A stretch of DNA of 64,000 bases from Halobellus ruber (GCF_014212355.1 NZ_JACKXD010000001.1:643143-707142), one strand, 5' to 3'. Positions 9,173 through 18,178 are shown, counted from the stretch's first letter. The notes: a model not told the origin generated them from the sequence alone. Translations and numbers: made by a program.

Positions 9173-9629
9173 TCAGTCGACCCGACCGCGCCGGTACTGT
9201 TTCGGCCACGCCACGTCGACGCCGAGTTCGTGGGCCGCCTCCAGCGCGAAGTAGGGGTTCCGGAGACGCTCCCGGCCGACGAGGACGAGGTCCGCGCGAC
9301 CGTTGCGGATCACCTGATCCGCCTGCCGGGGCGCCGTGATTCCGCCGACCGCACCCACTGCTGTGTCGGTGGCCTCCCGTACCCGCTCGGCGTACGGGAT
9401 CCGGTACCCCGGCCCGGCGTTGGGGACCTGCTGGTCGGGGTGGATGCCGCCGGCGCTCACGTCGATCAGGTCGGCGCCGTCGTCGGCCGGAAGCGGCGCC
9501 GGCCGCGCGGCGTCCCACGACGGCCAGTCGGTCGCGGAGATCCGCACGAACACCGGCCCGTCGTCGGGCCAGACCTTCCGATGGGCGTCGCGCCCGCCGT
9601 CTTTAGGCGAACCAAAACCGTTTTATCCT
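9173..9629 (-). pseudogene. C-terminal remnant of an Old Yellow Enzyme (NamA/YqjM-like)
   Basis: The readable frame gives roughly 145 residues that match only the last third of NADH:flavin oxidoreductases of the YqjM/NamA group: VFVRISATDW, then DLIDVSAGG, AVGGI near the FMN phosphate site, DLVLVGRERLRNPYF and the ending WPKQYRR. Family members are about 350-370 residues. The frame continues a few codons upstream (SPKDGGRDAHRKVW) and meets a stop near 9628, and no N-terminal half with the active site exists in this strand. A 5' deletion has therefore removed about 200 residues, and the next gene's promoter now sits at the break. Confidence 0.8.
9620..9628 (+). promoter_or_regulatory. TATA box for the 59-aa ORF
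   Basis: TTTTATCC is centred about 27 bases upstream of the ATG at 9651, the spacing expected for a leaderless archaeal transcript, with an A-rich BRE-like stretch (AAAACCG) just before it. It lies at the broken edge of the Old Yellow Enzyme remnant. Confidence 0.5.
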
Positions 9630-9650
9630 GGCGAGGGCCAGAGGACAGTA

Positions 9651-9830
9651 ATGGCTGAAACGGAGTTCGTCGACGATGCTGCCGACACAGGGACCGACCT
9701 AACAGGCGGGTCGGTGTCGCAAGTCTCCGCACACCGATCCTCGCCGGACCGGATGGTGCTCGTCGAGGCGGACAACTCGGACGGGTGGATCGCGCTCGAC
9801 GCCGACGCTGCGACGTCGATCGAACGGTAG
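9651..9830 (+). CDS. Small haloarchaeal protein (DUF7331-like), 59 aa
   Basis: A 59-residue acidic protein whose second half, RMVLVEADNSDGWIALDADA, resembles a small conserved haloarchaeal family of unknown function (I believe DUF7331). A TATA box at the right distance supports the ATG at 9651. No membrane segment or metal motif is seen. It follows the truncated reductase and precedes dpsA on the opposite strand. Confidence 0.6.
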   Translation: MAETEFVDDAADTGTDLTGGSVSQVSAHRSSPDRMVLVEADNSDGWIALDADAATSIER

Positions 9831-9917
9831 TCGGGCGAAAACGCGGCGAATCCTTATGTGATCGACGGCGCGCCGTTACCTATCGAACGGGAGCGCTCGG
9901 CCGAAGCGGGTGGGCGT

Positions 9918-10466
9918 CTACCGGGTTGCCGACTCGAGGACGAGCGTATCGTCCTCGAGGTAGTGTTCGATGTGGTGGGCCGCGTCCTCGACGTTGATCA
10001 GGTTCTCCCGGAGGAGGTGTGCGGTCGTCGGGTCGCCGAGGTTCTCCGCGAGTTCGACGTGGTCGCGGAGCGTCTCGATGATGTCGCCGTACATCTCCAT
10101 ATCGTGCTGGAGCGACGTTCGGATGTCGTAGACGTCCTCGCTTTCGGGTTCGACCGCGGCGTGTTCGGAGATGGCGTCGGTCCCCGCGACCGGGACGCCG
10201 CCGAGCGCCTGTGCGCGCTCGGCGAGTTCGTCGGCGAACTCCTCGGCCTCATCGGCGGCTTCGCCGAGGAAGATGTGGAGGTCGCGGAACTCCGCGCCCT
10301 CGACGTTCCAGTGGTGCTTCTTCAGCTGGTGGTACAGGACGTACGTCGACGCCAGATCCGTGTTCAGGGCGTCGACGATCTGTTCGGCCCGTTCCGCGTC
10401 GACGCGCAGGGCCTCGCTGCCCTCGACTTCGCCGGCGCTCTGTCGAACCGTCTCTTGGGTGCTCAT
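9918..10466 (-). CDS. dpsA: DNA-protecting ferritin-like protein DpsA
   Basis: 182 residues, the length of characterised halobacterial DpsA. The ferroxidase-site pattern of the Dps family is visible in LYHQLKKHHWNVEG and DLHIFLGEAADEAEEFADELAERA. The protein assembles into a dodecamer that oxidises and stores iron and limits oxidative damage. The start at 10466 (MSTQETVRQ) fits the family; an in-frame Met 9 codons upstream would lie in the promoter. A TATA-like AAAGTATTAAGT about 28 bp upstream and a perfect 14-bp palindrome behind it suggest regulated leaderless transcription. Confidence 0.92.
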   Translation of the reverse strand: MSTQETVRQSAGEVEGSEALRVDAERAEQIVDALNTDLASTYVLYHQLKKHHWNVEGAEFRDLHIFLGEAADEAEEFADELAERAQALGGVPVAGTDAISEHAAVEPESEDVYDIRTSLQHDMEMYGDIIETLRDHVELAENLGDPTTAHLLRENLINVEDAAHHIEHYLEDDTLVLESATR

Positions 10467-10511
10467 TGCGTTTCCACGTACGTCCGGCACCAACTTAATA
10501 CTTTGACTTTC

Positions 10512-10525
10512 AAAAAGATCTTTTT
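10512..10525. promoter_or_regulatory. Palindrome upstream of dpsA
   Basis: AAAAAGATCTTTTT is a perfect 14-bp palindrome placed about 15 bp upstream of the dpsA TATA element and 46 bp upstream of its start codon. A position directly upstream of the BRE/TATA is common for activator sites in archaea. Iron- or redox-dependent DtxR-family regulators are plausible but not shown. Confidence 0.4.
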
Positions 10526-10571
10526 CACAAACGCCAACGCGATTGGTCGGTACCGGCCCCGAGGCGCCGGA

Positions 10572-11363
10572 TCAGTCCGTTGCGACGTCGACTTCCTCCG
10601 GCGGCCGGCCGAGTTCGACGGCGGTCCCCTCGTGGCGGCACTCCTCCAGGGCGTGTTTGGCGTCCATTCCCGCGACGTGGGGAGTGGACGCGGTACCGAC
10701 GCCGACCTTCAGTTCGACTCCCGCGGCGGTCTCGACGTGGTCGATGGCGTTCCGGTAGTCGGCCTCGTCCATCGTCGGACAGACCGAAATGATGTTGTCG
10801 CCGCCGACGAAAAAGGAGAGCGCGCCGTGCTCCTCACGGAGGTACCGCATCAGCGTCGCGTACCCCTGTTCGATCTGGATGAACGAGTCGAACTCGTTGA
10901 GCTGGTCGGTGTACTTCCCGGTGGCGTCGTTGACGTCGAAGTGGGCGATCCGGACGTTCGAGTCGGCCTGCTCGGCCTCCGAGAGGAACTTCCCGGCGAG
11001 CACCTCCCGCCGGTCGCAGTCCTGCGCGGAGCCGGCCTGTTGGAGCCCCGCGGTCGCCGCCTCCAGCGCCGCGACCGGCACCTCGTCGACGCCCGTCCCG
11101 AGGCTGATCGTTACGGGGTACCGGTTGCCGATCGTTTCCTGCAGCAGCGCGTGGTCCGCCCTGTCGAGCCCGTTGGTGATCGCCACCATATTGTCGAACC
11201 GCGTGAAGAAGACGTAGCCGTCCCGGCTCCCGACGAACTGCGCGAGGTCCGCAAAGAGCCGCGATTGGAGGGTCTGGAGGTCCATCTCCCGGCGCGGGTT
11301 CGGCGTCACCGTCCAGGGGCCGTAGTTGTCGATCTGAACGAGTGTGAGCTGGGAATTCGTCAC
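10572..11363 (-). CDS. gch3: GTP cyclohydrolase III (GTP cyclohydrolase IIa)
   Basis: 263 residues from a GTG at 11363 (VTNSQLTLVQIDNYGPWT). The start is supported by the family's N-terminal LxxxQIDNYGPWTxTP. FVGGDNIISV carries the GGDN nucleotide/metal motif shared with the GGDEF/cyclase fold. Family members hydrolyse GTP to 2-amino-5-formylamino-6-ribosylamino-4(3H)-pyrimidinone monophosphate, the first step of archaeal flavin/F420 synthesis. An ATG far upstream in frame (11618) would add a basic Pro/Arg-rich stretch and is rejected. Confidence 0.88.
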   Translation of the reverse strand: MTNSQLTLVQIDNYGPWTVTPNPRREMDLQTLQSRLFADLAQFVGSRDGYVFFTRFDNMVAITNGLDRADHALLQETIGNRYPVTISLGTGVDEVPVAALEAATAGLQQAGSAQDCDRREVLAGKFLSEAEQADSNVRIAHFDVNDATGKYTDQLNEFDSFIQIEQGYATLMRYLREEHGALSFFVGGDNIISVCPTMDEADYRNAIDHVETAAGVELKVGVGTASTPHVAGMDAKHALEECRHEGTAVELGRPPEEVDVATD

Positions 11364-11755
11364 ACTCCCACTCAAGAACCTGTGGTATATGCGTCTTTCC
11401 GTATCAGATCGGATTATCGTCTCAGAACTGGGATACGGCCCCGGCGCAGTCGGTCGAACTGCCGGTCGTCTCCCCGCTGTTGACTCCCGACGTAGTCCCG
11501 GAGGTAGGGTATGGAGCGAGCAGCCGGCACCCGCCGTCCCCGCGCCGACGTGCCGGACTACCGCTGCCCGGCGCGGGGTGAGCGTCACCGCACACCGGGG
11601 GTGGTCCCGTGATCGCATATGAACCTCCCGGGCGGGACGCCGAGGCCCGATGGGACGACGCGGGTGTCGGTCGCGGCTCTCGGCACTCGCTGCGGTCTCG
11701 CTGCCGGCACCCGACGCCCATCACGTTAAACACCGCACTGCCCTTATGGGTGGTG
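11364..11755. other. Intergenic region without recognised gene
   Basis: About 390 bp between divergent gch3 and the HAD gene. No reading frame here has both a start and protein-like composition. The sequence TCACGTTAAAC near 11721-11731 lies 25-35 bp upstream of the HAD start and may be its promoter; AT-rich TGTGGTATATGCG near 11381 may serve gch3. Nothing else was seen. Confidence 0.4.
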
Positions 11756-12565
11756 ATGACCCTTCGCGGCGTGATCTTCGACGTCGACGGAACGTTAGTC
11801 CGCGGCGACGAACCGCTCCCCGGGGCGGCCGCCGGACTCGCGGCGGTCGACGACGCGGGACTCCGGCGACTGTTCGTCTCCAACAACCCGACGAAACCCC
11901 CCGCGGACTACGAGCGGCGGCTCGGACGGGCGGGGTTCGACGTCGACAGCGAGGAGGTGATCACGGCCGGCAGCGTTTCCGCCCGGTATCTCTCGGCGCA
12001 CCACGCCGGCGAGAGCGTGGCAGTGGTTGGCGAACCCGGCTTCGTCGACCTCCTCCGGCAGGAGGGCCTCACCGTCAGGATTGTCGGCTCCGAGCCCGGA
12101 GCCGAGCCGACCCCCCGCCCGGACGTCCTCGTGGCGTCGATCGACCGGGAGTTCCACTACCGGACGCTCCGCCGGTGTCTCCGGTTGCTGGACGACCCCG
12201 ACGTCACCTTCCTCGGGACGGACCCGGACGTCGTCATCCCGGCGCCGGAGGGGAACGTTCCGGGTTCCGGCGCCGTGATCGACGCGATCGCGAACGTCGT
12301 CGGCCGTGACCCGGCGGCGATCCTGGGCAAACCCAGCCGAACCACGCGGGATATGGCGTTGGAACGGCTCGGGCTCCGCCCCGAGGAGGTGCTCGTCGTG
12401 GGCGACCGCCTCGACACCGACATCGCCTTAGCGGAGGGCTCGGGGATGCGGACCGCGCTCGTCCGGACCGGCGTGACCGACGACGCCGCCCTCGACGGCT
12501 CGCCGATCCGGCCGGACCACGTCCTCGACTCGCTTGCGGCCTTGGAGTCGCTCCTTTGTGACTGA
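11756..12565 (+). CDS. HAD-superfamily hydrolase, NagD-like
   Basis: 269 residues. Motif I is VIFDVDGTLVRGD (nucleophile Asp), motif II is FVSNNPTK, and the late VGDRLDTDIALAEGSG is motif IV with its metal-binding Asp residues; the C2-type cap between them is of NagD/4-nitrophenylphosphatase type. LGKPS is the NagD motif with the conserved Lys. It dephosphorylates small phosphate esters such as p-nitrophenyl phosphate, phosphoglycolate or nucleotides; substrate undetermined. A GTG codon directly precedes the ATG. Confidence 0.85.
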   Translation: MTLRGVIFDVDGTLVRGDEPLPGAAAGLAAVDDAGLRRLFVSNNPTKPPADYERRLGRAGFDVDSEEVITAGSVSARYLSAHHAGESVAVVGEPGFVDLLRQEGLTVRIVGSEPGAEPTPRPDVLVASIDREFHYRTLRRCLRLLDDPDVTFLGTDPDVVIPAPEGNVPGSGAVIDAIANVVGRDPAAILGKPSRTTRDMALERLGLRPEEVLVVGDRLDTDIALAEGSGMRTALVRTGVTDDAALDGSPIRPDHVLDSLAALESLLCD

Positions 12566-12622
12566 CCGGGGCGTGCACAATCGTTATAGACTCGGGCGAC
12601 GAACTACCGACGAGGCACGACA

Positions 12623-13213
12623 ATGAGCCAACAGATCCTGATGATCGTCGGCGACTTCGGCGAAGACTACGAACTGATGGTCCCGTACCAGACGCTCGAG
12701 GCCGTCGGCCACGACGTCGACACGGTATGTCCCGAGAAGGAGGCGGGCGAGACTGTCAAGACCGCGATCCACGACTTCAGGGGCGACCAGACCTACCTGG
12801 AGGAACGCGGCCACGACTTCGAGGTGAACACCACCTTCGACGCGGTCGACCCCGCGGACTACGACGCCCTCGTGGTCCCCGGCGGCCGCGCCCCGGAGTA
12901 CCTCCGGACCTACGACGCGGTCCTCGACACCGTCCGCCACTTCTTCGAGGCCGAAAAGCCGGTCGCGGCGCTGTGTCACGGGCCGCAGATTCTCGCGGCC
13001 GCGGGCGTCCTGGACGGCTACGAGATGACCGCCTATCCCGCCGTGCGGCCGGAGGTCGAAGCCGCCGGCTGTTCGTGGGTCGACGGGGTCACCGTCGACG
13101 GGAACCTCGTGACCGGCCAGGCGTGGCCGGACCACCCCGAGTGGCTTGCGGCGTTCATCGACCTGCTCGACGCCGAAAGCGAGACCCAGGAACCCGCCGC
13201 GGCCGACGACTGA
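12623..13213 (+). CDS. DJ-1/PfpI family protein
   Basis: 196 residues. The nucleophile elbow AALCHGPQ carries the conserved Cys-His, and the acidic residue of the family lies in VGDFGEDYE near the start. YDALVVPGGRAPEYLR matches the PfpI segment. Members are amidotransferase-fold proteins described as intracellular proteases, glyoxalases or deglycases; activity cannot be assigned from sequence. It begins 57 bp after the HAD gene. Confidence 0.88.
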   Translation: MSQQILMIVGDFGEDYELMVPYQTLEAVGHDVDTVCPEKEAGETVKTAIHDFRGDQTYLEERGHDFEVNTTFDAVDPADYDALVVPGGRAPEYLRTYDAVLDTVRHFFEAEKPVAALCHGPQILAAAGVLDGYEMTAYPAVRPEVEAAGCSWVDGVTVDGNLVTGQAWPDHPEWLAAFIDLLDAESETQEPAAADD

Positions 13214-13295
13214 CTCGTCGGTCCCGTTCTGATCGACCCGCCTCGGTGCGGCTACCGGCGGGTCGATCCCTGGTGTGTGGTACCGTCTGACAAAG

Positions 13296-13305
13296 AGTTA
13301 TATGC
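13296..13305 (+). promoter_or_regulatory. TATA box for the 57-aa ORF
   Basis: AGTTATATGC is centred 26 bases upstream of the ATG at 13327, with CAAAG as BRE immediately upstream. It is one of the clearest promoters of the window and supports a leaderless transcript starting at that ATG. Confidence 0.6.
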
Positions 13306-13326
13306 GATCGGCGCGTTCGCTCGCGT

Positions 13327-13500
13327 ATGGACCACCAACCGAACAGTCCGTACGTCTACTCCGAGGACGCGCCCGAACCGGCCGACCCGTACCTCTCGCA
13401 CGACGCGGTCGAGGAACGATCCGTCCCCGACCCCGAAGGCCGGGACATCGTCATCGCGGACGGCCAGGCGATGAGTTTCCGGGCGTACGCCCGTAGCTAG
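13327..13500 (+). CDS. Small acidic protein, 57 aa, unknown function
   Basis: An ATG at 13327 opens a 57-codon frame ending at TAG 13498-13500. It begins MDHQPNSPYVYSEDAPEP and has acidic composition with strong G/C at third positions, unlike the Arg/Thr-rich overlapping frames. The consensus promoter at leaderless spacing strengthens the call. No motif is recognised. It is followed by the convergent OsmC gene. Confidence 0.55.
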   Translation: MDHQPNSPYVYSEDAPEPADPYLSHDAVEERSVPDPEGRDIVIADGQAMSFRAYARS

Positions 13501-13533
13501 CCGGCGATACTCGCGAGGAGCGCCTCACCTCCG

Positions 13534-13932
13534 TCAGAACGCGTCGCCGTGGGTCGCTATCTCTGCGCGGAGCTCCGGCCGGAGCGCCGAGTGGACGTGG
13601 CAGATGTCCTCCGCGCGCTCGACGATCTCGGCGAGGGTCCCGCCGTCGAGGTCCGCCTCGACGTGGATGTCGAACCGGATCGCTTCGAGGTCGTCGTCGT
13701 CATCGAGGTCGGCGTCCGCGTCGATCTGTACCTTCCCGAGGTCGTCGTGGTCGCGCTGTTGGGCGCCGACCCGGAAGGCCGGGAGGAAACACGCGGCGTA
13801 GTCCGCCACTAAGACGGCGTTGGGATCCGGTCCGGTCTCCCCGGTGGCGTCGATCCCGAGCTCGAACTCCCCGACCTGGCTGGAACTGGCGAACCCCTCG
13901 TCGCTGACAGTGGACGTCCGAATGTCACTCAT
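13534..13932 (-). CDS. OsmC-family peroxiredoxin-like protein
   Basis: 132 residues. YAACFLPAFRVGAQQ contains the first catalytic Cys, and ICHVHSALR near the C-terminus occupies the second Cys region. Family members reduce organic hydroperoxides using paired cysteines (Ohr/OsmC). A purine-rich GGAGGA abuts the ATG at 13932 with almost no spacer, so it is doubtful as a Shine-Dalgarno site. Function as a thiol peroxidase is inferred. Confidence 0.8.
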   Translation of the reverse strand: MSDIRTSTVSDEGFASSSQVGEFELGIDATGETGPDPNAVLVADYAACFLPAFRVGAQQRDHDDLGKVQIDADADLDDDDDLEAIRFDIHVEADLDGGTLAEIVERAEDICHVHSALRPELRAEIATHGDAF

Positions 13933-14058
13933 TCCTCCTTGATTGAGGCGCCGACGCGTCCTAAAAGTACCTATGACGTGGTTCGTCGGTGTTCCGGGGC
14001 GTCCCGGCACCGGCCGGGTCGAGGGAGACGGCCGGAATCGGGCCCCGGACGGCCGACA

Positions 14059-14781
14059 TCACTCCAGGGTGACGGACTCCTCGCCGTCGAGGACGTGGAC
14101 TTCGGCGTCGGACCCGGTGGCTTTCACCTCGCGGACGAAGTCGTCGGTGTCGATCTCGATCGGCGGGAAGGAGTCGTAATGCATCGGGAACGCGTGGTCG
14201 ACGTCCAGCCAGTCGGTCGCGATGGCGGCCTGTACCGGCCCCATCGTGAAGTGGTCGCCGACGGGGAGGGCGGCGGCGTCGGGTTCCAGATACGCCCCGA
14301 TCACGTCCTTCATCTCCGACATCAGCCCGGTGTCGCCGGCGTGATAGAACGTGGTGGCGTTGGCGTCGGACTCCTGGGTCGGCTTCGTGTCGCTGAGGAG
14401 GAACCCGACCGGCACGCCCAGGCTGGTCTCATAGCCCGTGTTGAGCCCGTTGGTGTGGTCGGCGCGGTGCATCGTCACGAACGCGTCGCCGCACTCGACG
14501 GTACCGCCGATGTTCATCCCGATGGTGTCCTCGAACCCGACCTCCGATTCGAGGTAGCCGGTCAGCTCCGGGACGCCGACCGCCGTCGCGTCGGCGAACG
14601 CCCCCGCGTCGGCGATGTGGTCGGCGTGGCCGTGGGTCAGGAGGAGGTAGTCGGGCGTCTCCACGTCCGCGGCCGCGAGGTCGGTCTTGGGGTTGTCGAA
14701 GAAGGGGTCGATCAGGAAGGTTGTGCCGTCGACGTCGACGTGCCACGTCGAGTGGCCGTGCCAGGTGAGTTCCATCGTCAT
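14059..14781 (-). CDS. UPF0173 metal-dependent hydrolase (MBL fold)
   Basis: 240 residues, the usual length for the UPF0173/YtkL family. The opening [10 protein letters not shown], then [10 protein letters not shown] (HxHxDH zinc motif), YHAGDTGL and [10 protein letters not shown] are the ordered family motifs. It is a binuclear-zinc beta-lactamase-fold hydrolase with unknown physiological substrate. MTMEL gives two close Met; the upstream one at 14781 is kept. Confidence 0.88.
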   Translation of the reverse strand: MTMELTWHGHSTWHVDVDGTTFLIDPFFDNPKTDLAAADVETPDYLLLTHGHADHIADAGAFADATAVGVPELTGYLESEVGFEDTIGMNIGGTVECGDAFVTMHRADHTNGLNTGYETSLGVPVGFLLSDTKPTQESDANATTFYHAGDTGLMSEMKDVIGAYLEPDAAALPVGDHFTMGPVQAAIATDWLDVDHAFPMHYDSFPPIEIDTDDFVREVKATGSDAEVHVLDGEESVTLE

Positions 14782-14907
14782 ACGTCACCCCTAGCTTCTG
14801 CCGGAACGACAATAAAGCGTGTCCCCGGCGGCGTCCGGCGGTCGTCGTGATGCGATCCCCCGAGACGGATGGAAAGACCGAAGCCCCGAGCCGACAACGC
14901 CGTCGGT

Positions 14908-15639
14908 ATGCGAACGGCCAGATTCAGGGATCCGGCGGGATCGGTCCGCACGGGCGAGTGGCACGGCGACGCCGTCTCCTTCGGCGACGAGACCTACGAC
15001 CTCGACGCGGTCGACGTGTTGCCGCCGTGTGAGCCGACCAAGATCGTCTGCATCGGGCGCAACTACGCCGAACACGCCGAGGAGTTCGGCAACGAGGTTC
15101 CCGACCGGCCGCTGCTCTTTCTGAAGCCGCCGAACACGCTCTCGGGTCACGGCGACACCGTCACGTTGCCCGCGGGCAAGGAGCGGATCGACTACGAGGC
15201 CGAGATCGCGGCCGTGATCGGCGAGCCCGCCCGCAACGTCGACGCCGACGCGGCGATGGACTACGTCGCGGGGTTCACCTGCCTGAACGACCTCTCGAAC
15301 CGCGACGACCAGCGGGCCGAACAGAACTGGGTCCGCGGGAAGGCGTTCGACAACGCCGCCCCGATCGGGCCGGCGATCGCGCCGCCCGCCGAGGTGCCGG
15401 CCGACGCCGCTGTGGAACTCCGGATCAACGGCACCGTCGAACAGTCCTCCTCGCGGGACTTCTTCATCTTCTCCGTCCCGGAACTGATCGCGGAGATCAC
15501 CACGTACCTCACCCTGGAACCGGGCGACGTGGTCTCGACGGGCACCCCCAGCGGCGTCGGCCCGCTCTCCGACGGCGACCACGTCGCCGTCGAGGTCGAG
15601 GGCGTCGGTACCCTGGAACACGACGTGCGGATCCCGTAG
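14908..15639 (+). CDS. Fumarylacetoacetate hydrolase-family protein
   Basis: 243 residues. The core FAH motifs are present: CIGRNYAEHAEE, FLKPPNTLSG, the metal-binding DYEAEIAAVIG, and VSTGTPSGVG close to the end. Family members cleave or decarboxylate beta-diketo acids, or act as acylpyruvases or oxaloacetate decarboxylases. This size, without an N-terminal SH3-like domain, fits the YcgM/FAHD1-like group. ATG at 14908 directly precedes the family N-terminal strand. Confidence 0.87.
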   Translation: MRTARFRDPAGSVRTGEWHGDAVSFGDETYDLDAVDVLPPCEPTKIVCIGRNYAEHAEEFGNEVPDRPLLFLKPPNTLSGHGDTVTLPAGKERIDYEAEIAAVIGEPARNVDADAAMDYVAGFTCLNDLSNRDDQRAEQNWVRGKAFDNAAPIGPAIAPPAEVPADAAVELRINGTVEQSSSRDFFIFSVPELIAEITTYLTLEPGDVVSTGTPSGVGPLSDGDHVAVEVEGVGTLEHDVRIP

Positions 15640-15856
15640 CGGCAGCCGTCGGTTCGTCCCCCGCCGGTGCTCGGCCGGCGCTCGTGCAGAACCGGACCGG
15701 AACCCGACGGTCCGGGGCCGTCGCTTCCGGCGGGTCACCTCCGACGACGCGGTGCCGCCCGCGAGGAACACGCCGGGGGTAGCTCACTCGCATCTCGTAT
15801 ACGGGACGGATCTGACGAAGGTATGACCGAGCGGCACCCTCGGCGTTGCGGGCCGG

Positions 15857-16249
15857 TCAGCCGATCACTCGGTCCTGTAACGAGTCGAGGTGCTTCACGT
15901 TGTATACGAGTTTGACCTCGTCGCTTGCGGGCCGACTCACGCAGGTGAGCCGGATCCCCTGGTCGGCGACCTCCTCGTCGCTGAGTATCTGTTGCATATC
16001 CATCTCGACTGCGCCGTCGTGGACGATCCCCGCACAGTTCGCGCAGGCGCCCGCCCGGCACGAGAACGGCCACTCGTGTCCGCGAGCCTCGGCCGCTTCG
16101 AGGATGTACTCCGCCTCGTTCGCCTCGAAGGAGCCGTACTCCGGCGGTTCGAGGTCGGCGGCCGCGGCCTTCTCGAACAGGTCCTCGTCGTCCACCGCCC
16201 AGTCCCGCTCGACGACCGCTTCGTAGTCGAGATATTCGATCTCCGGCAT
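15857..16249 (-). CDS. fer: 2Fe-2S ferredoxin, halophilic plant type
   Basis: 130 residues, matching halobacterial ferredoxins, which carry an extra acidic N-terminal domain ([21 protein letters not shown]). Cluster ligands are in [11 protein letters not shown] (C-x4-C-x2-C) and the distal LTCVSRP. It accepts electrons from 2-oxoacid:ferredoxin oxidoreductases such as the KorAB pair encoded at 57.8-60.5 kb in this window. A tract of about 270 bp separates it from dodecin. Confidence 0.92.
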   Translation of the reverse strand: MPEIEYLDYEAVVERDWAVDDEDLFEKAAAADLEPPEYGSFEANEAEYILEAAEARGHEWPFSCRAGACANCAGIVHDGAVEMDMQQILSDEEVADQGIRLTCVSRPASDEVKLVYNVKHLDSLQDRVIG

Positions 16250-16522
16250 CGTGCTACGGTTGGGCGACGTCTCGGGTGAGGACGTGCCACGATATTGGGG
16301 GGATATATGAACGCCGCGGGCGACTGCGTCAGACGGATCACGACGCTGGCGCCCGGCGACGACCCCCGGGCACCGTCGGCGGTGGTGTCCCCTGTCGACG
16401 GGTCCACATTTAGGTGACTGTGGCTCCAACTCCGATCCGCCATGTCATATGGTAACAGTAGATCTGACGAGGGAGAGGACACGAAACGGGCGTTACCGAC
16501 TAACGTGGGTGCTGACTCGTAG

Positions 16523-16729
16523 ATGGTCTTCAAGAAAGTCACACTCATCGGCCGGAGCGAGGAGAGTTTCGACGACGCCGCCGACGACGCGATCGACCGC
16601 GCGAACGACACCCTCGACAACGTCTGCTGGGTCGAGGTCGACGAGTTGGGCGTCGAGATCGCGTCGGTCGAGGACCGCGAGTACCAAGCCGAGGTCACGG
16701 TCGCCTTCGAGCTCCACGACGGCGAGTAA
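16523..16729 (+). CDS. Dodecin (flavin-binding protein)
   Basis: 68 residues, nearly collinear with the structurally characterised Halobacterium salinarum dodecin: VFKKVTLIG at the start, [13 protein letters not shown] in the helix, and [12 protein letters not shown] with the flavin-stacking Trp. It forms dodecamers that bind riboflavin or lumichrome and buffer flavin. The next gene starts 66 bp downstream. Confidence 0.92.
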   Translation: MVFKKVTLIGRSEESFDDAADDAIDRANDTLDNVCWVEVDELGVEIASVEDREYQAEVTVAFELHDGE

Positions 16730-16795
16730 ACCGACGGCCGGTCCCGACCGGCGACGCCGACGACTTCTTTTCCGCGCCGCGCCCACTCCGATCGA

Positions 16796-18178
16796 ATGCC
16801 GCGGCTCCTCCACTACTCGGACGCCGAGAACGTCTACGACGACCCCACCCGGGCCGGCCGGCTGGCGGGGACGATCCGCCGGCTCGACGGCCCGGACGCG
16901 CTCGTCTGCGGGACGGGCGACAACACCGCTCCCGGCGTGCTCGCGCTGATCGAGGAGGGCCGGCAGGCGCTCGATCTCTTCGACGCCGTCGGGCCGGACT
17001 TCGAAACCTTCGGTAACCACGACTTCGACTTCGGGCCGGAGGCGACGCGGTCGCTGGTCCGTGCGGCCCCACAGACCTGGATCACAGCAAACGTGTACGA
17101 CCCCGACGGCGAGCGGTTCGCGGCCGAGGAGACCGTCCCGTGGACCGTCGAGACGGTAGACGGCGTCCGGATCGGCGTCTTCGGCGTCACGGACCCCGCG
17201 ACCCCGTCGTTGAACCCGATGGCCCGGGACCTGCAGTTCACCGACCCCTACGAGGCAGCCGAGCGCGCGGTCCCGGAACTCCGGACACAGGGAGTCGACC
17301 GGATCGTGGCGCTGTCGCACCTCGGCGACGGCGACGACGACCTCGCACGGCGGGTCGACATCGACCTGATCCTCGGGGGCCACCGCCACTCCGAGCGGGA
17401 CGACCGGGTCGCGGGGACGCGGCTCCTCCGCCCCGGCGCGAACGGCCACGCGGTGGTCGAGGTGCGGTTCGACGCGACGGGGTCGATCGGCGTCGACCGT
17501 CACGAAACCGCCGGGGCGCCCGTCGCCGACGACGTGGCGAGTGCACTCCGCGGCCGGGTCGACGCCGCGGGGCTCGACGAGGTGGTCGGCACCGTTTCCG
17601 ACCCCGTCGAGCGGCACGACGCCGCGGTGTTCGGGGGCGAAACCCGAGTCGGGAACCTCGTCGCCGACGCCTACCGGTGGGCGACGGGCGCGGACGTGGG
17701 GCTCCAGAACAGCGGCGGGATCCGCGCGGGGCCGCCGCTCGCCGGCGCGGTGACCGTCGCGGACCTGGTGAGCGTGGTCCCGTTCCAGGAACGGGTCGTC
17801 GAGGCGACGGTGACGGGCGCGGAACTCCGGTCGATCCTGCGGGAGTCGTCGGCGGCGGTGGTCGAGTCCGGAGCGCCCGACAGGTGGCACGGTCACGTCT
17901 CGGGCGTTCGACTCACGTGGGACGCCGCGGCCCGCCGGCTACGGGAGGTCCGGGTCGACGGCGACCCGATCGACCCGGCGGCGACGTACACCATCGCCAC
18001 CTCCGCGTACGTCCTGTCCACCGACCACGAGTTCCCGACGCTTCGGGAGCAGCACCGAACCGGGGAGAGAGCCCTCCAGTTCGAGGTACTCGCCGAGTAC
18101 GCACGGACCGTCGGCATCGACCCCGAGATCGAGGGGCGAATCCGGCGGGTTGCGGACGCGACAGACCGGACCCCGTAG
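16796..18178 (+). CDS. 5'-nucleotidase/UshA-like metallophosphoesterase
   Basis: 460 residues with two domains. The N-terminal calcineurin-like part has HYSDAEN in place of the usual DxH motif, a late GDN, GNHDFDFG, and GGHRHS. The C-terminal 5'-nucleotidase domain has NLVADAYRWATGADVGLQNSGGIR and VVPFQERV. There is no secretion signal, so it is probably cytosolic, unlike bacterial UshA. Expected to hydrolyse nucleotides or 2',3'-cyclic phosphates; the altered first metal motif (SDAEN) makes activity less certain. Confidence 0.82.
   Translation: MPRLLHYSDAENVYDDPTRAGRLAGTIRRLDGPDALVCGTGDNTAPGVLALIEEGRQALDLFDAVGPDFETFGNHDFDFGPEATRSLVRAAPQTWITANVYDPDGERFAAEETVPWTVETVDGVRIGVFGVTDPATPSLNPMARDLQFTDPYEAAERAVPELRTQGVDRIVALSHLGDGDDDLARRVDIDLILGGHRHSERDDRVAGTRLLRPGANGHAVVEVRFDATGSIGVDRHETAGAPVADDVASALRGRVDAAGLDEVVGTVSDPVERHDAAVFGGETRVGNLVADAYRWATGADVGLQNSGGIRAGPPLAGAVTVADLVSVVPFQERVVEATVTGAELRSILRESSAAVVESGAPDRWHGHVSGVRLTWDAAARRLREVRVDGDPIDPAATYTIATSAYVLSTDHEFPTLREQHRTGERALQFEVLAEYARTVGIDPEIEGRIRRVADATDRTP

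Noticed and set aside
10572-11618. 348-aa form of GTP cyclohydrolase III from ATG 11618
   Set aside because: The N-terminal 85 residues are basic and not family-like; GTG 11363 gives the conserved start.
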